Positions 32,768 through 43,843 of a DNA stretch of 64,000 nt are shown piece by piece. The notes below the pieces were generated by a model. The model searched no databases and was not told where the DNA came from. It saw only the letters and a list, made by a program, of their open reading frames with translations. Origin of the DNA: Brasenia schreberi. Taxonomy: Eukaryota > Streptophyta > Magnoliopsida > Nymphaeales > Cabombaceae. The position numbers and the translations under genes were made by a program. Location: the NCBI GenBank assembly GCA_036023115.1, contig JAYKKT010000086.1, forward strand, positions 10,555,501 through 10,619,500, written 5' to 3'. The first letter of the stretch is position 1, and every line of letters begins with the position of its first letter.

Positions 32768-34189
32768 AACACAAATGCAAATTTTAGATAGACATTGTTA
32801 TTACAATGTGCATACAGAAGCATTATGCCTCAATTATGCTCATAGCAAATAGCAACCCAAAAGCATATATAGAAGGGAATCAAAAGAATGTCATGATTCA
32901 CCAAATCTTCCAACAAAAGCTATTGAAGTTCCTATCCCAAATGCCATATGAAAGCACCATGCCCAAACTCACCAATTTCACAATTGTAACATGCAATCTA
33001 AATCATTCAAGAAGGGTCAAACTCATCGATAAAATGGACTTGGTGCCTTCTATATTTACCATCATTGTTACAAATTGTGTTCGTTAAACAAAATACACAA
33101 TGGAAAAACCATCATTGCTACAATAAGCTATTAAGCAGTAATCACAAATAACCGACATCTCATTCAAGCATTTTATCAAACATATAGTTTGCAGATTCAC
33201 AACATTGAAGAAAAGAAACTAAACGTTGATGTCCATCGAAGAAAATCAACTATAAAGTCACAATGCATATTCACAATAACTAAAAAATCATCAATAGATT
33301 CAATACCTAACCTCTTAACAGTTTGGTTTACTCATGTTTGTTGAGTACCGTGGATGTGAATGTTGTTTGATAAGAGTTATTCTTGCACATGTTGTTGGTG
33401 TGTGTGTTTTGAGTTATGGTGAGCAATGGTCATGTTTTTGCTAATACTTCAATCCTAAGCATCTTCTCTGCCAAGAACACCTGCTTCTAAACTTAATTGC
33501 CTGTAGTAGCATGAATCTTTCATCTTCTGTAGCCAACAATTGTCATCAATCTCCATTTGGGACCGTCTACATTAACCACCACCCAACTAAAATGAAGTGA
33601 AACATCATCTCTCATTGCCCCACTCACTTGAACATCCATGGTTGACCTATCATGATAGTGCTCAAATAGTTGCTAGATCGCCCTTGTTTTGCTGTTCTGC
33701 CACCCAAACTTCCTCCTAGCCACTTAGACCACCACCAAGAACCATAAAAAAAGCTACCACTTAATAGCATATCATGAGTTACATCTTTACCATGTTTATA
33801 CAATAGTATTGTAAACAAGATTTAACTAACTATTCTCTCATGGTGTGAGTGCTTTCATACTTAGTTTTTTAAGAGAGTTTATAAGTTTTATTATATCACT
33901 AATTGGATTTGTAACATCACCATCTTTGTTTTATTGATGTGTCTAAGACTTGGTTATAGTCGTTCAAGACAAACCGAGGGTCTTCTTTGTATCCTAAAGG
34001 TATCTGTTTAGGTCCATTACATTCGGTTAAATAAATCTAAAGATTAGTATTTCCTGTACTTCAAAAAATAGTATTATCCTAATCTTTTTTAGGATTTTAA
34101 ATTTATTCTCTCAAGTGTCGACTACTTAAAAAATTGTGCCATCTATAAGAAGTTCTACTGCAACAATCTTTATGTTTATTTTGCTCAAG
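32768..34189. other. Unassigned stretch
   Basis: A/T-rich sequence with short unconvincing open frames. 33840-34190 may be leader or LTR sequence of the copia relic that follows, but no LTR ends were found. Nothing else was recognised. Confidence 0.3.
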
Positions 34190-36300
34190 ATGGTTATTTT
34201 TCAACTGGAGATGGAATCCAACTTCATTAAGTTGGATAGGTTTGATGGTGGCAAAAAAATATGCACTTCCTTCTTATCACTTTAAAGGTTGTCTATATTC
34301 TCATTGCATGAAGGAGAATGAGACCCTTGAAGAAGCTCCCAAACAACAAAGATTCAACAATGATGACTACAATTGCATGGGTCACATCCAGAGTGGTATG
34401 TAAGATACCTTATTCGACACCTACTAAATATTGACATATGCAAAGGACATATGTGACAAACCTGAAGCGAGGTATATGATGGCAAATTTATTTTTAAGAC
34501 CGATCTTGAATAATAAGTAAAAAATTTATTTTTACCCATTTCAATAATAATAAGATGGCAAATCTATTATAGAGTAATTGCGTGAGCTTGAACGGATCTT
34601 GAATAATTTTAAACAACATTAGATGAAAATGGATGAAACTATCATTATCTCCTCTATCATAGACAAACTTCCTCCTCCATAAAAAGATTTTAAAAGAACT
34701 TGAACATAAGAAGGAAAACATTTCTCTTGAACAAGTAATTAATCACCTTATGCTTGAGGAAGAGCATCGAAAGCAAGATTATTCTAAAGACTGATCTACT
34801 TAAGAGAAAGACAATGTCACAAAGGAAACAAAGTCTATAGAGCCTTCAAAGAAAAGAAATCGAGATTTTACATCAGGAAAACGATAATAGGGACACTATG
34901 CCTAAGAAAAAGTAACGTTGATGCTATTATTATGGAAAACCCGATCATTATAAGAGTAAATGTTGGTACTTGAAAAAGTTGAATAAAGACAAGAGTCCTA
35001 ATTCTTCTAAGGACAATCTTGTTGCCATCATTATCAAAAGTAAATATGATAGAAGACATTGAATCTTGATGGGTAGACTCTAGTGCATCTCACCATGTGT
35101 GCAAAAGATAAAATCTCTTGAAAACTTTAATAGAAGAAGATGGATCGATTTTGTATATTAACAATGCTTATACAACTCAAGTGAAAGACAAATGTATGGT
35201 TGAACTCAAATTTACTTCAAGAAAAATTCTTATTATTAATGATGTTGAGGTGAATCGGCCAAACTTGATTGAGTCCAACTAGAACTAGATACAAAGAACT
35301 AACCATGAAAGCCATGTTATAAGCCATGTAGGACTCATCTAGCAGGACCTTCACTAACTTTGAATTTTAAAGAAATTGTTAAATGCATGTGAGATCCAAG
35401 ATATTACTAGACAAAGTAGAGCATTAAAGGCCCAACTAAGAACAACTTGTTTAAAACAACAGGTGGTAAAACCAACAATAAAGCCAACCAGAATATTTCA
35501 TGTATTTTTCTAGATTAAGTAATATCACGAGGTTGAAGAGACTAAAGTTAATAGCGTAGATTGAAGAGTCTACACACGGTATTTTCAAAGTAGTTTGCAT
35601 CCTCCAATAACAAAAGATTCTAGAGGGAACTGGAGATAATGTTGTTAAGAGGTTAGATTGAAGAGTCTACACACGATATTTTTAGTTGAATCTTAATAAC
35701 AATGATGTTGTTTCTACTTATATTATTCAATTGTTCAGTTTGGAGCATCTTTGTTTGAGGCATGTGAACTTTAGAAAATTTCATGATATTGCTAAATTTG
35801 ATTTGATTCCAAAAATTGACAAGCTAATGCATTTATGTTTTACCTAGATGCATACCAAAACCGCTAGACTTTTATTTTCAAGAATTGAAAAAAGTTCTAA
35901 AATTTTAAATTTAATTCATTTAGATGTTTATGATTTGCATGATTAGTCAACAATATGAGAGAAAAATGTATTTTGCAACTTTTATTGATGATTACACTAG
36001 ATTATGCCATGTATATTGATATATACGAAAGATAGGTTTTGAAAAAATTTAAGATTTTCAAAACTCAAGTACAACGTCAACATGAAACTTTTGTTAAGTT
36101 TTGAGAACAGATAATCAACAAAATACTATAATACTAACTATTTTGAGTCAAAAGTAGTCATACATCAAACTATGACTCCTTATTCTTAACAACAAAATGT
36201 TCTGGTAAAAAGAAAAATAGAATATTATAAGAAATGATAACTTTAGTATGGGTGAAATATTATTAACTACTTATTTTATTTTAAATAGAATTCTAAATAA
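34190..36300 (+). pseudogene. Ty1/copia retrotransposon relic (gag to integrase)
   Basis: Plus-strand fragments in the order of a copia polyprotein, in shifting frames with many stops. Gag start: NFIKLDRFDGG (about 34222). Gag domain: ELERILNNFKQ and IIDKLPPP (about 34570-34690), NISLEQVINHLMLEEEHRKQ (34700-34780). A damaged zinc knuckle reads CYYYGKPDHYKSKC (about 34920-34965). The protease motif is WVDSSASHHVC, with Asp-Ser-Ser for the usual D-S-G (about 35070-35105). Pre-integrase: LRHVNFRKFHDIAKFDLIPK and LIHLDVYDLHD (35755-35945). Integrase core: TDN ... VIHQTMTPYS-QQN (36105-36205). RT and LTRs were not found. Confidence 0.75.
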
Positions 36301-37169
36301 AAGAAACTCGATTATCCAATCCTAGGTTATCAATAGTGCTCTATAGCAGGTGACCCTTAGCGGGCGACCCGCCAGAGCCGCTATAGCACCACTAACAACC
36401 CACTATATCAAGGTCGACTGCTAACCGCTATTGACTACTTAGATTCACACCAATAGTGCTGAATTGGAACCAAAACTGGCTGGGTTCTCTTTTGATTTCG
36501 GGAGGACTGGAAGGAACCATGTGTGTTTGTGGTATTCTTGTTATGCCATCAACTAGATAATAGACTGTCTTAAGGGAGTTGGTGCCCTCAGATCTAGTTG
36601 AAGAAGTTGATGCAAAGACTTTTAGGCATTCTGAGTACGGCAACGTCACGTAGTCTTTCTTCCCAAAAGTTCATTTCACTTGACATTTTTATTAGATTCC
36701 CATTCACAAAGTGATGTTACAACGTCGTATATGATATAATACCTTATGACCTAAAATTATATAGCTTTGTTTGGTTTGTTTTAAGGGCATCATGTTAGAA
36801 AATGCACAAGGATGCATGGCAAAAGGGCGAGGATCTAAAAAAAAAAGCATGCATGGCTGATCAAGAATTGAAACCCCAAACATGTGGAGACAAATATATC
36901 TCGAAGTGTGAGATGGGCCTATCACCTCAAGCTAATCTTGAGGATTATGAAGTCAGTTGATACATCTCAATCAATGTGACCATGGCATAAATATAGAAGT
37001 AGTGAGTTATTAAAGATCATGCTTGAGAAGCTTAGTATGATATTTATTGTTTTTGTGAAAGTCTATAAATATGCTAGGCATATGTAATCAAAGGGGGAGG
37101 GAGTTCAATGATACAATTACAGTTTTTTCTTATCCTTTAACTTTTCCTAAGAGTAGAAGTAATTTAACC
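36301..37169. other. Unassigned stretch with a possible small DNA-transposon fragment
   Basis: 36340-36430 is GC-richer than its surroundings and has repeated CTATAGC / GCGGGCGACCCGC phrases reminiscent of terminal parts of plant DNA transposons. This was not confirmed. The rest shows nothing recognisable. Confidence 0.25.
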
Positions 37170-38093
37170 CATTTTATCTTTTCAGCATATCAAGGATCAA
37201 CTTTAAGCCCATGCTTATTTATAATGGTGATGGATGAGTTAACAAAACATATTCAAGATGAAGTACCTTGGTGTATGTTATTTGCAGATGACATTGTATT
37301 AGTGGAGGAGTCTAAGGAAAAAGTTAATAGAAAATTGGAACTATGAAGAGAAACATTAGAAAGCAAAGGCGTCCGACTTAGTAGAACAAAGACAGAATAT
37401 ATGGAATGTAAGTTTGATCATTTGGTTACTTCAGAAGACATAGAAATTAAAATAGGCACATATTGCATTTCTCAGAAGGAAAGTTTTAAATACCTAGGGT
37501 CAATTTTTTAGAGTGATGGAAGAATGATGGAGATGTTACGCATAGAATTAATGCTGGTTGGTTAAAATGGAGAGGAGCATCAGGTATTCTTTGTGATAAG
37601 AAGATACTATTAAAATTAAAAGGTAAATATTATAGAGCAGCAATTAGGCCTGCCATGTTTTATGGTTCTGAGTGTTGGGCAGTTAATCATGAACATGTAC
37701 AAAAGATATCTGTGACAGAAATGAAGATGTTGAGATGGATGAGTGGTCATACAAGAAAAGACTGTATACATAATGAGGTTATTAGAAACAAAGTAGGAGT
37801 GACACCAATAGAGGATAAAATGAGAGAACATCGTTTAAGATGGTATGGACATATAGAAAGAAGATCAAAAGAAGAACCTTTAAGAAGGTTAGAAAAACTA
37901 AATTTGGAAAGTATTAAAAGAGGTAGAGGGTGACCACAAAAGTGTTGGAAAGAAACAATAAAGAACGATCTAGCTTATTGGGAGTTAACTGCTAACATGG
38001 CACAAGATAGGGATCTGTGGAAACAAAGAATCCATGTAGCCGACTCCGTCTAGTATGGGAAAAGGTTTAGTTGTTGTTGTTGTTGTTGTTGTT
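37170..38093 (+). pseudogene. RTE-type LINE, 5'-truncated, with TTG tail
   Basis: Reverse transcriptase end of a non-LTR element. Visible blocks: [19 protein letters not shown] (37180-37240), the active-site segment [11 protein letters not shown] (37270-37305, FADD), ESFKYLGSIF (37480-37510), then after frame breaks YGSECWAVNHEHVQKISVTEMKMLRWM (37660-37740), REHRLRWYGHIERR (37825-37865) and RGRG (37915-37932). It ends with (TTG)8-9 at about 38067-38093, the simple tail of plant RTE elements. Stops at about 37344 and 37508 and a frameshift show it is dead. Confidence 0.85.
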
Positions 38094-39270
38094 ATCTTTA
38101 TCGAATATTTTACCTATTTAAGCAACCACATTAGTAACCGAGATATGCACAATCAAATTCTCGAGAACACATTGTTATTCTTTTCTCATTTAAAAATGAG
38201 AATCATAGTTATTTAGTACGCCCTTCGTCTTCTAGCATTTTATGCATTGTCATTTCTATGAAACTGTTGTTTTAGAGACAACAAAGGGAAACAATTTGTT
38301 GTTGAGTATGCTTCAAACTTTGCAAAGATCTCAAAGTTTAAGTTTGAATTTTAAGGGAAACTTTGTGATTTTGCATATGAAATTCAATTCTATTTTGAGC
38401 TTTTACCTTTCCGCTCAATATAGGAAGTGGACATTCTGGCTATGCGGTCCATCTGCTGTAGATGAGCTTCAACTTCTATGAAGGGGCTAAAGTCTATTGT
38501 CAACGTTTAAGTTTTAAGGCTTTACAGAAACCTAAGAGTTATGTGTCTGGAAATGTTCTTAGGAAACGAGTGGTTTCTGGCCGTTGATTCCACCTTTCAC
38601 TGTCCAAGCCAGACACAAACACACACACACAGAGTTTTCATGAATCTACCTTGTGTAAGCCATCAAGTGATAAATCGATAATTACCCTGATTTTGTAAAA
38701 AAAACAATGATCTGTAACACTAAAATAGGGATTTGAATTATTTATATGATGATTACCCTGCTAAATTAACTTTAGCAATGGCTTTGATTATGAATCGAAT
38801 AAAATGGTGCGGTTTGATTATAAAATTTTCCAAGTATGAATTTGAATTATTTAAAATGGACCCTCTATTCATCGTAACGTCATCTCAAACAAAATCATGG
38901 TATGCTAATAAAAGGCAGAAAAACTTGATAAAAATAAATACAAACAAATTCGATTTTCATCCCATCCAGAACTTGTCTATGCTGCTGAACGTCATAGGAT
39001 TTCAAATGGCTGTTTTAGAAAGCAAATATTGTATTCACGTTTGGGGCTTAAGTGCAAGTAACACCTGAAGAAAATCAAGTGGGCGAAGCGGTGAGACTCA
39101 ACAGGTTATCCAGAGGATACACTCCCGCTTTAAATCTCAAGTAAATCATTATTGAAAGAACTGTGAATCCCCAATGCCGCAAAATATTGTTTCGGTTCAG
39201 CAGTTCTTCAACCATCATCAGTAAATGTGACAAGAATTTAGCATGGCCCCGTTTACCTGGGTTCTACATT
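38094..39270. other. Intergenic stretch downstream of the PPR gene
   Basis: A/T-rich, no recognised domain. The last ~200 bp are probably the 3' untranslated region of the minus-strand PPR gene; no clear polyadenylation signal was picked out. Confidence 0.3.
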
Positions 39271-40941
39271 TTACTCCATATCATATTGCATCATGAGTCT
39301 CTCCATAGTATTTTGACTCAAAACTTTCTTTAAGTATAATTCCTTTAGAACTAGTGATGCTAATTCAGTTTCATCTTCATGAGCAAGGCCTTCTACAATA
39401 ATTGTGTACGTAGTTTCATTGGGCACATATCCTTTCTCAATCATTATCTTGAGCACATCCACAGTCATATCTGTTCTCTGTGCTTTGCATAATCCGAGTA
39501 AGAGGGCGTTGTAATTCTCAATCTCAGGCCTGCAATTGTATTCTTCCATGATAATTAAAATCTCCATAGCTTCCTCCAACATGTTCTCCAAGCATAAACC
39601 CCTTATCAATGATGAAATTGTATATGCATCAGGAGTAAAACCACTTTTTGTCATCTCAAGAAGAAGCTGAAATGCAGGTAATGTGTTCCCTTTTCTGCAC
39701 AAACATGTCACCACATTCTTATAGAATTCATGAATTGAAGAACTTTGTCTGTTGCCCAGTGATTGAATAATAGAGAAAGCTTCTTGAATCTTCCCCACGT
39801 TGCATAGAATAGCAAGTGCATTATAGGTCCCTTCATTAGGATAACAATGTCGAGACATCATTTGATCAAGGAACTTGACCACAACATCCAACTTTTCCTG
39901 TCTACAGAAGCTTGAAATAATCGGGTTATAGCTTGCAGCATTTGGCTTGATTTTATTCCTGCCCATCTCCTCCAAAATGTCTATGGCCTGGTCAGTTCGG
40001 GCATGGAGACAAAGGGACCCAATCAAAATATTGTAAGTGACCAAACTTGGAGTGCAATCTTTATCACCCATCTCAGACAACAACTCTTCTGCTTCTTCCC
40101 ATCGGCCATCAAAGCATAAGCTTCTCAACAAGATGTTGTATGTGACTACATTCGGCTCAAATCCCTTCGATGGCAATTCCCTGAAGAATTGAATGGCTTC
40201 ATCCAATCTACCTTGTTTGCAAAATCCAGTTACCAAAACATTGTGTGTGACAAGATTAGGCTTGCCCCCTTTGCTCACAATCTTGTCCAAGAGCTTGAGA
40301 GCCTCATCTATGCCCCTCTCTTTGTAAGCAGCCTCTAGCAATATAGAGTAAGTAAAGGCGTTTGGTGTGTGGCCCTTCTTCATCAGCTTTTTTAGAAATT
40401 GAAGGCTTTGTTGCAAGCTGGAATGCATGCATAGGCCCCTAACGAGAGAATTGTATGTAATTGTGTTAGGAGGGCAGCCATGCTCGTCCATTCTTTCAAC
40501 CAACTGCATCGCAAAACCAACATTTCCCTTTTTGCATAACTGATTAACAAGGAAAGTATATGAAGCTACATCAGGAACGTTTCCTGACTCAATAATCAGA
40601 TCCAAGACCTTGATCGCTTTCCTAATTTTGTTAGATTTGCATAGATCATACAAGAGCTCAGTACACTGAGATGTATCTGGGCTATGACCCTTTTCAAACA
40701 TGTATTCCAGGTAAAGGAAGGCATCATTGAGCCTGATTTCCTTTGCCCTTGGATCACCCTTCCCATTTCTCCAATTTGGCAGTGTGATGGTATCCTTCTC
40801 TAGGGGAGGAACAGAGGCACTGTTAACTGCTAGAACCCTGAAGAGAGATTTCTGGGGCTTTTCAGGACAACCATTCTTTCTTCTCTTTTCTTTGGATGGG
40901 ATGTTTGGGAATGAACTGAGGAACTGAATAAGGGATACCAT
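39271..40941 (-). CDS. P-class pentatricopeptide repeat protein, At1g79080-like, probably plastid
   Basis: One uninterrupted 556-codon frame without introns, usual for PPR genes. PPR proteins bind organelle RNA base by base and aid its processing, stability or translation. The N-terminus (residues 1-45) is rich in Ser, Lys and Arg and poor in acids, fitting an organelle targeting peptide. A partial motif precedes residue 89; then twelve to thirteen 35-residue motifs follow from residue 90 (TSQCTELLYDLCKSN) to about 543, with motif 9 (370-403) one residue short and degenerate. There are no E, DYW or SMR domains, so it is P class. The ending NETTYTIIVEGLAHEDETELA and overall layout resemble Arabidopsis At1g79080 as I remember it. 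The start at 40941 is the first ATG of the open frame. It is the only gene here that looks intact and under selection. Confidence 0.93.
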   Translation of the reverse strand: MVSLIQFLSSFPNIPSKEKRRKNGCPEKPQKSLFRVLAVNSASVPPLEKDTITLPNWRNGKGDPRAKEIRLNDAFLYLEYMFEKGHSPDTSQCTELLYDLCKSNKIRKAIKVLDLIIESGNVPDVASYTFLVNQLCKKGNVGFAMQLVERMDEHGCPPNTITYNSLVRGLCMHSSLQQSLQFLKKLMKKGHTPNAFTYSILLEAAYKERGIDEALKLLDKIVSKGGKPNLVTHNVLVTGFCKQGRLDEAIQFFRELPSKGFEPNVVTYNILLRSLCFDGRWEEAEELLSEMGDKDCTPSLVTYNILIGSLCLHARTDQAIDILEEMGRNKIKPNAASYNPIISSFCRQEKLDVVVKFLDQMMSRHCYPNEGTYNALAILCNVGKIQEAFSIIQSLGNRQSSSIHEFYKNVVTCLCRKGNTLPAFQLLLEMTKSGFTPDAYTISSLIRGLCLENMLEEAMEILIIMEEYNCRPEIENYNALLLGLCKAQRTDMTVDVLKIMIEKGYVPNETTYTIIVEGLAHEDETELASLVLKELYLKKVLSQNTMERLMMQYDME

Positions 40942-41390
40942 GAGTGAAAGGCTACCAGATTCCTCTCAAAGAGAGACACAAATAGGCTTGTGGGTCATGC
41001 TAAAAATAAGATATAAGAAACAGAAAAAGGTTGGAAGAAGAGCGGGTTCAAGGAAAAAAGAGAAACACGAAATTAATAGTGAGAATCTGGACCTGGTTTT
41101 GTTATAGTGAGCTGCAGAATCACCGACGCTTGTGAATTCTTGAACGGGAACTTACGAGTGAAATGGAGATCTTAGAGGGAGATTCAGTTTATGAGTCGAA
41201 ATTTGCAGGGATTTCAGTATAGAAACGAGCATCAATATGAGATAAGCTAAAGCATGAAAACAAAAGCAGAGAAGAGGCACCGAGTTTAGAGGGACGTACA
41301 TCGTTTTCTTCGTATTTTCTCCAGTTAGAGAAGAAGAACGAGCCGCAGCCTCATCTAATCCGAGTGCGAGCCACTGGATATCGAGCATTT
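40942..41390 (-). promoter_or_regulatory. 5' region of the PPR gene, possible leader exon and intron
   Basis: An upstream minus-strand ATG at 41388 opens a short frame (LDIQWLALGLDEAAARSSSLTGENTKK) that meets a good donor, GAT|GTACGT, with intron start at 41299. An acceptor TTCTGCAG ends at 41112. If used, this gives a 188-nt intron in the 5' leader and an upstream ORF. This is a prediction only; it might also be a fragment of another gene. Confidence 0.3.
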
Positions 41391-43539
41391 ATTTAAATTG
41401 TATTATAAAAATGAACCAGGAACTTTCTCCCTTTTCCTTGGGGCCCCTATATTCAGAGGACATTACGAAATGACACCTCTTAATTCTGACTGTCGACTTC
41501 TTTAAAGTGCACGCTGCTCGGCTTCCCTCTGAGGACGTGTCGCAACCATGTGTCTATGATTCACCCTTGTACAGGTACCGTGCTTACACTCATATGGAAT
41601 TAACAACGGGGATTGAGGATTTCATGCCTGCGTTCGTCTTCCTAAAGATCACCCTCCAAAAAACTCGATAGGAGAACAACCAAAAAGAAACAAATGTCAA
41701 CAAATAAAAAAGAAGAAAATAAGAAAAAATAGAGAAAAAATAAAAAACCAGAAAACAACTTTGGTTGTCTCACATAGCATCACCCGATAACTTGTGTAAG
41801 AAAGAAGGATGATTAAGGAGTAGATAGAAACATCGAGGGTTTTGTCTCGTAGAGGAAAGATCGACAACTTAAAATAACAATCAAGTAAGAAAGAAAAACA
41901 TCAAAAGAAAGGAGAAAGAAAGATCAAGGGTTTCTTCGGACAAAGGAAAGAAATGTAGGATTGAACGGTATCGACCATAAAGAGAGATAAAGAGAAAAAC
42001 TTTAACTTGGGTTTAAATCTTGAGACCCACCTCCTAACATGGGCCAGATTTTTGGCTAAAAATAAGTTTCATGAAACTATAGTGCTCTTCCATCCATGGT
42101 TTTGCATTTGATATAAATGTGAGCTTGACACCACAATACCTAAAATCAAAATTCTCAACTATCAGAAACCTTTTATTGAACACACCCTTTAGAATCGTTG
42201 AAATATTAACTCCTTATCCAAAGAAATTACTATTAAAGCCTTATTCAAACAAGTAAGAGTATTTGAGGAAGAAAGGAGAGGGTGGAAGAGGTTACTGTTA
42301 AGACCTTATCTAAAGAAGTGATTAAAAATATGAAAGTAAAGGCATAGAAAAGTAAAGTACTAAATGATTAGATGAAAATAAAGATGAGATAATGTAAAAT
42401 GCATGAATATAATTATAGTCAAACACAAACAGATAAGGAAGTAAATGACAAAGAAAAGTGAAGGAAAGGTAAAGGCCAGGCTATATGGATTGGTGAGGGG
42501 ATCCCATTACATGTGCATAGTGCCTTTTTATGGAGGACGTAAGACACTACAACTTAAGAGAGAATGCTTTGAGAATAAACCCTTGATTTTAGGATTCTCC
42601 AAGGGTGTTTATCTTTAGTTGATTCTTTACCAATTTATTGATTCTCCTGCCTTATTTCTGCCAACTGGTCGTTAGATGCGCTAGTCCACCTCTGCTTATG
42701 ACCACTATATGTCCTTTCCATCTCTTTGTTCACGCTCGAAGGAAGGAGATACCTTGGGTTAATAAGGTGTTCCCATTGCTTCAAATGCTAGTGCTCAAAG
42801 GGACTATAATCTCTGCCTTCGAAATATTGCAGGTTTAGAATTAGTCAAGTTGTGGGTCCATAAGAATCCTTGTGCCAAGTATCATAGAGGTTCCTTGAAT
42901 GTTACCGATTGCCAATGTAGCTACCCATCCAGTAGTCCTTCAAGCGGCCAATCCATATTGACCAAGAAGTATCCGAAGGCCACTTGAGTGACTCGTTCCC
43001 ATGTATTGTGACCTGCATTCGGCTCCTCCTCTATTGTCGATGATTTGTGCAACCATAGAAGTAGCCGAAGTTCGTGAATTGTGAAGAAACTTTAACTCTT
43101 TCTTCTTAATGTCATGCTCCTTGTCAACCTCCTTGTCGTCATGAGCAACAACACGCCTACCAACTGAATTACTATAATCTCATAGGCTGATTGATGGAAC
43201 ATTTCAGAGGCAACAAGTTTTAAAAGCTAATGACAAACTCCTTGCTTTGCGTTTGCACATACGATTTAAGCAATGAAGATTTTCATAACGATACCTATGT
43301 TCTCCACTGGCAATTTCAAGAAATGGCTCTAAAAGGTGGTGCATATATGAAAATTTTTTGGTGCCATAGGTGAGAAAAATTAAGGTCTCTGTTGCCTTCA
43401 ACGGCCTCAAAAGAGATGCATATTAATTAGTGGAACGAATAGCATTGGACCATTGACAGTACTTGACTTGGGAGGATTTCCCACGTCATTCTTCTACCTT
43501 TTAACCAAATACGTGAAAACATTTTTTTCATTATGTAAG
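41391..43539. other. Unassigned intergenic stretch
   Basis: Begins with the probable promoter side of the PPR gene. Then follow A-rich runs (41640-41760), AAGAAAGG-type purine stretches and an unremarkable remainder. No domain, tRNA or repeat was recognised. Confidence 0.3.
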
Positions 43540-43760
43540 GGTTTGATGCCACCATAGGCTTCTACCCTATTGACAACAAGGGAGTGAATCTTGTATTGGG
43601 TATGACGTAGCTCAAGAAAATTTGGGTTATACCAAGATGTACATTATCTTTACCTATAATAGCAAATTGCACACCTGAAGGCAAAAAATGTGTCTTCCAT
43701 AATCAAAGCCAAGCCCAAACAAGCCTGCCTTTTGAAGTCATGCATCTGCTACTTGAGTCA
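43540..43760 (+). pseudogene. Possible Ty3/gypsy protease fragment
   Basis: A frame around 43555 reads FYPIDNKGVNLVLGMT followed by a stop and LKKIW, close in pattern to the F-P-L-x-x-x-x-DVVLG-x-x-WL segment of chromovirus proteases. It is short and isolated. Confidence 0.3.
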
Positions 43761-43793
43761 TACGTTTAGGTTTTGTATATTTCTACTTTGCCC

Positions 43794-43795
<2 letters not shown>

Positions 43796-43841
<46 letters not shown>
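43796..43841. repeat. (CT)n microsatellite, about 23 units
   Basis: Uninterrupted CT dinucleotides from 43796 to 43841. Confidence 0.95.

Positions 43842-43843
<2 letters not shown>

Noticed and set aside
34868..35059. Minus-strand hydrophobic open frame
   Set aside because: Shadow of the copia gag knuckle region on the other strand.
42840..43140. Possible gene fragment on the minus strand
   Set aside because: A readable stretch exists but has stops and no recognisable domain.
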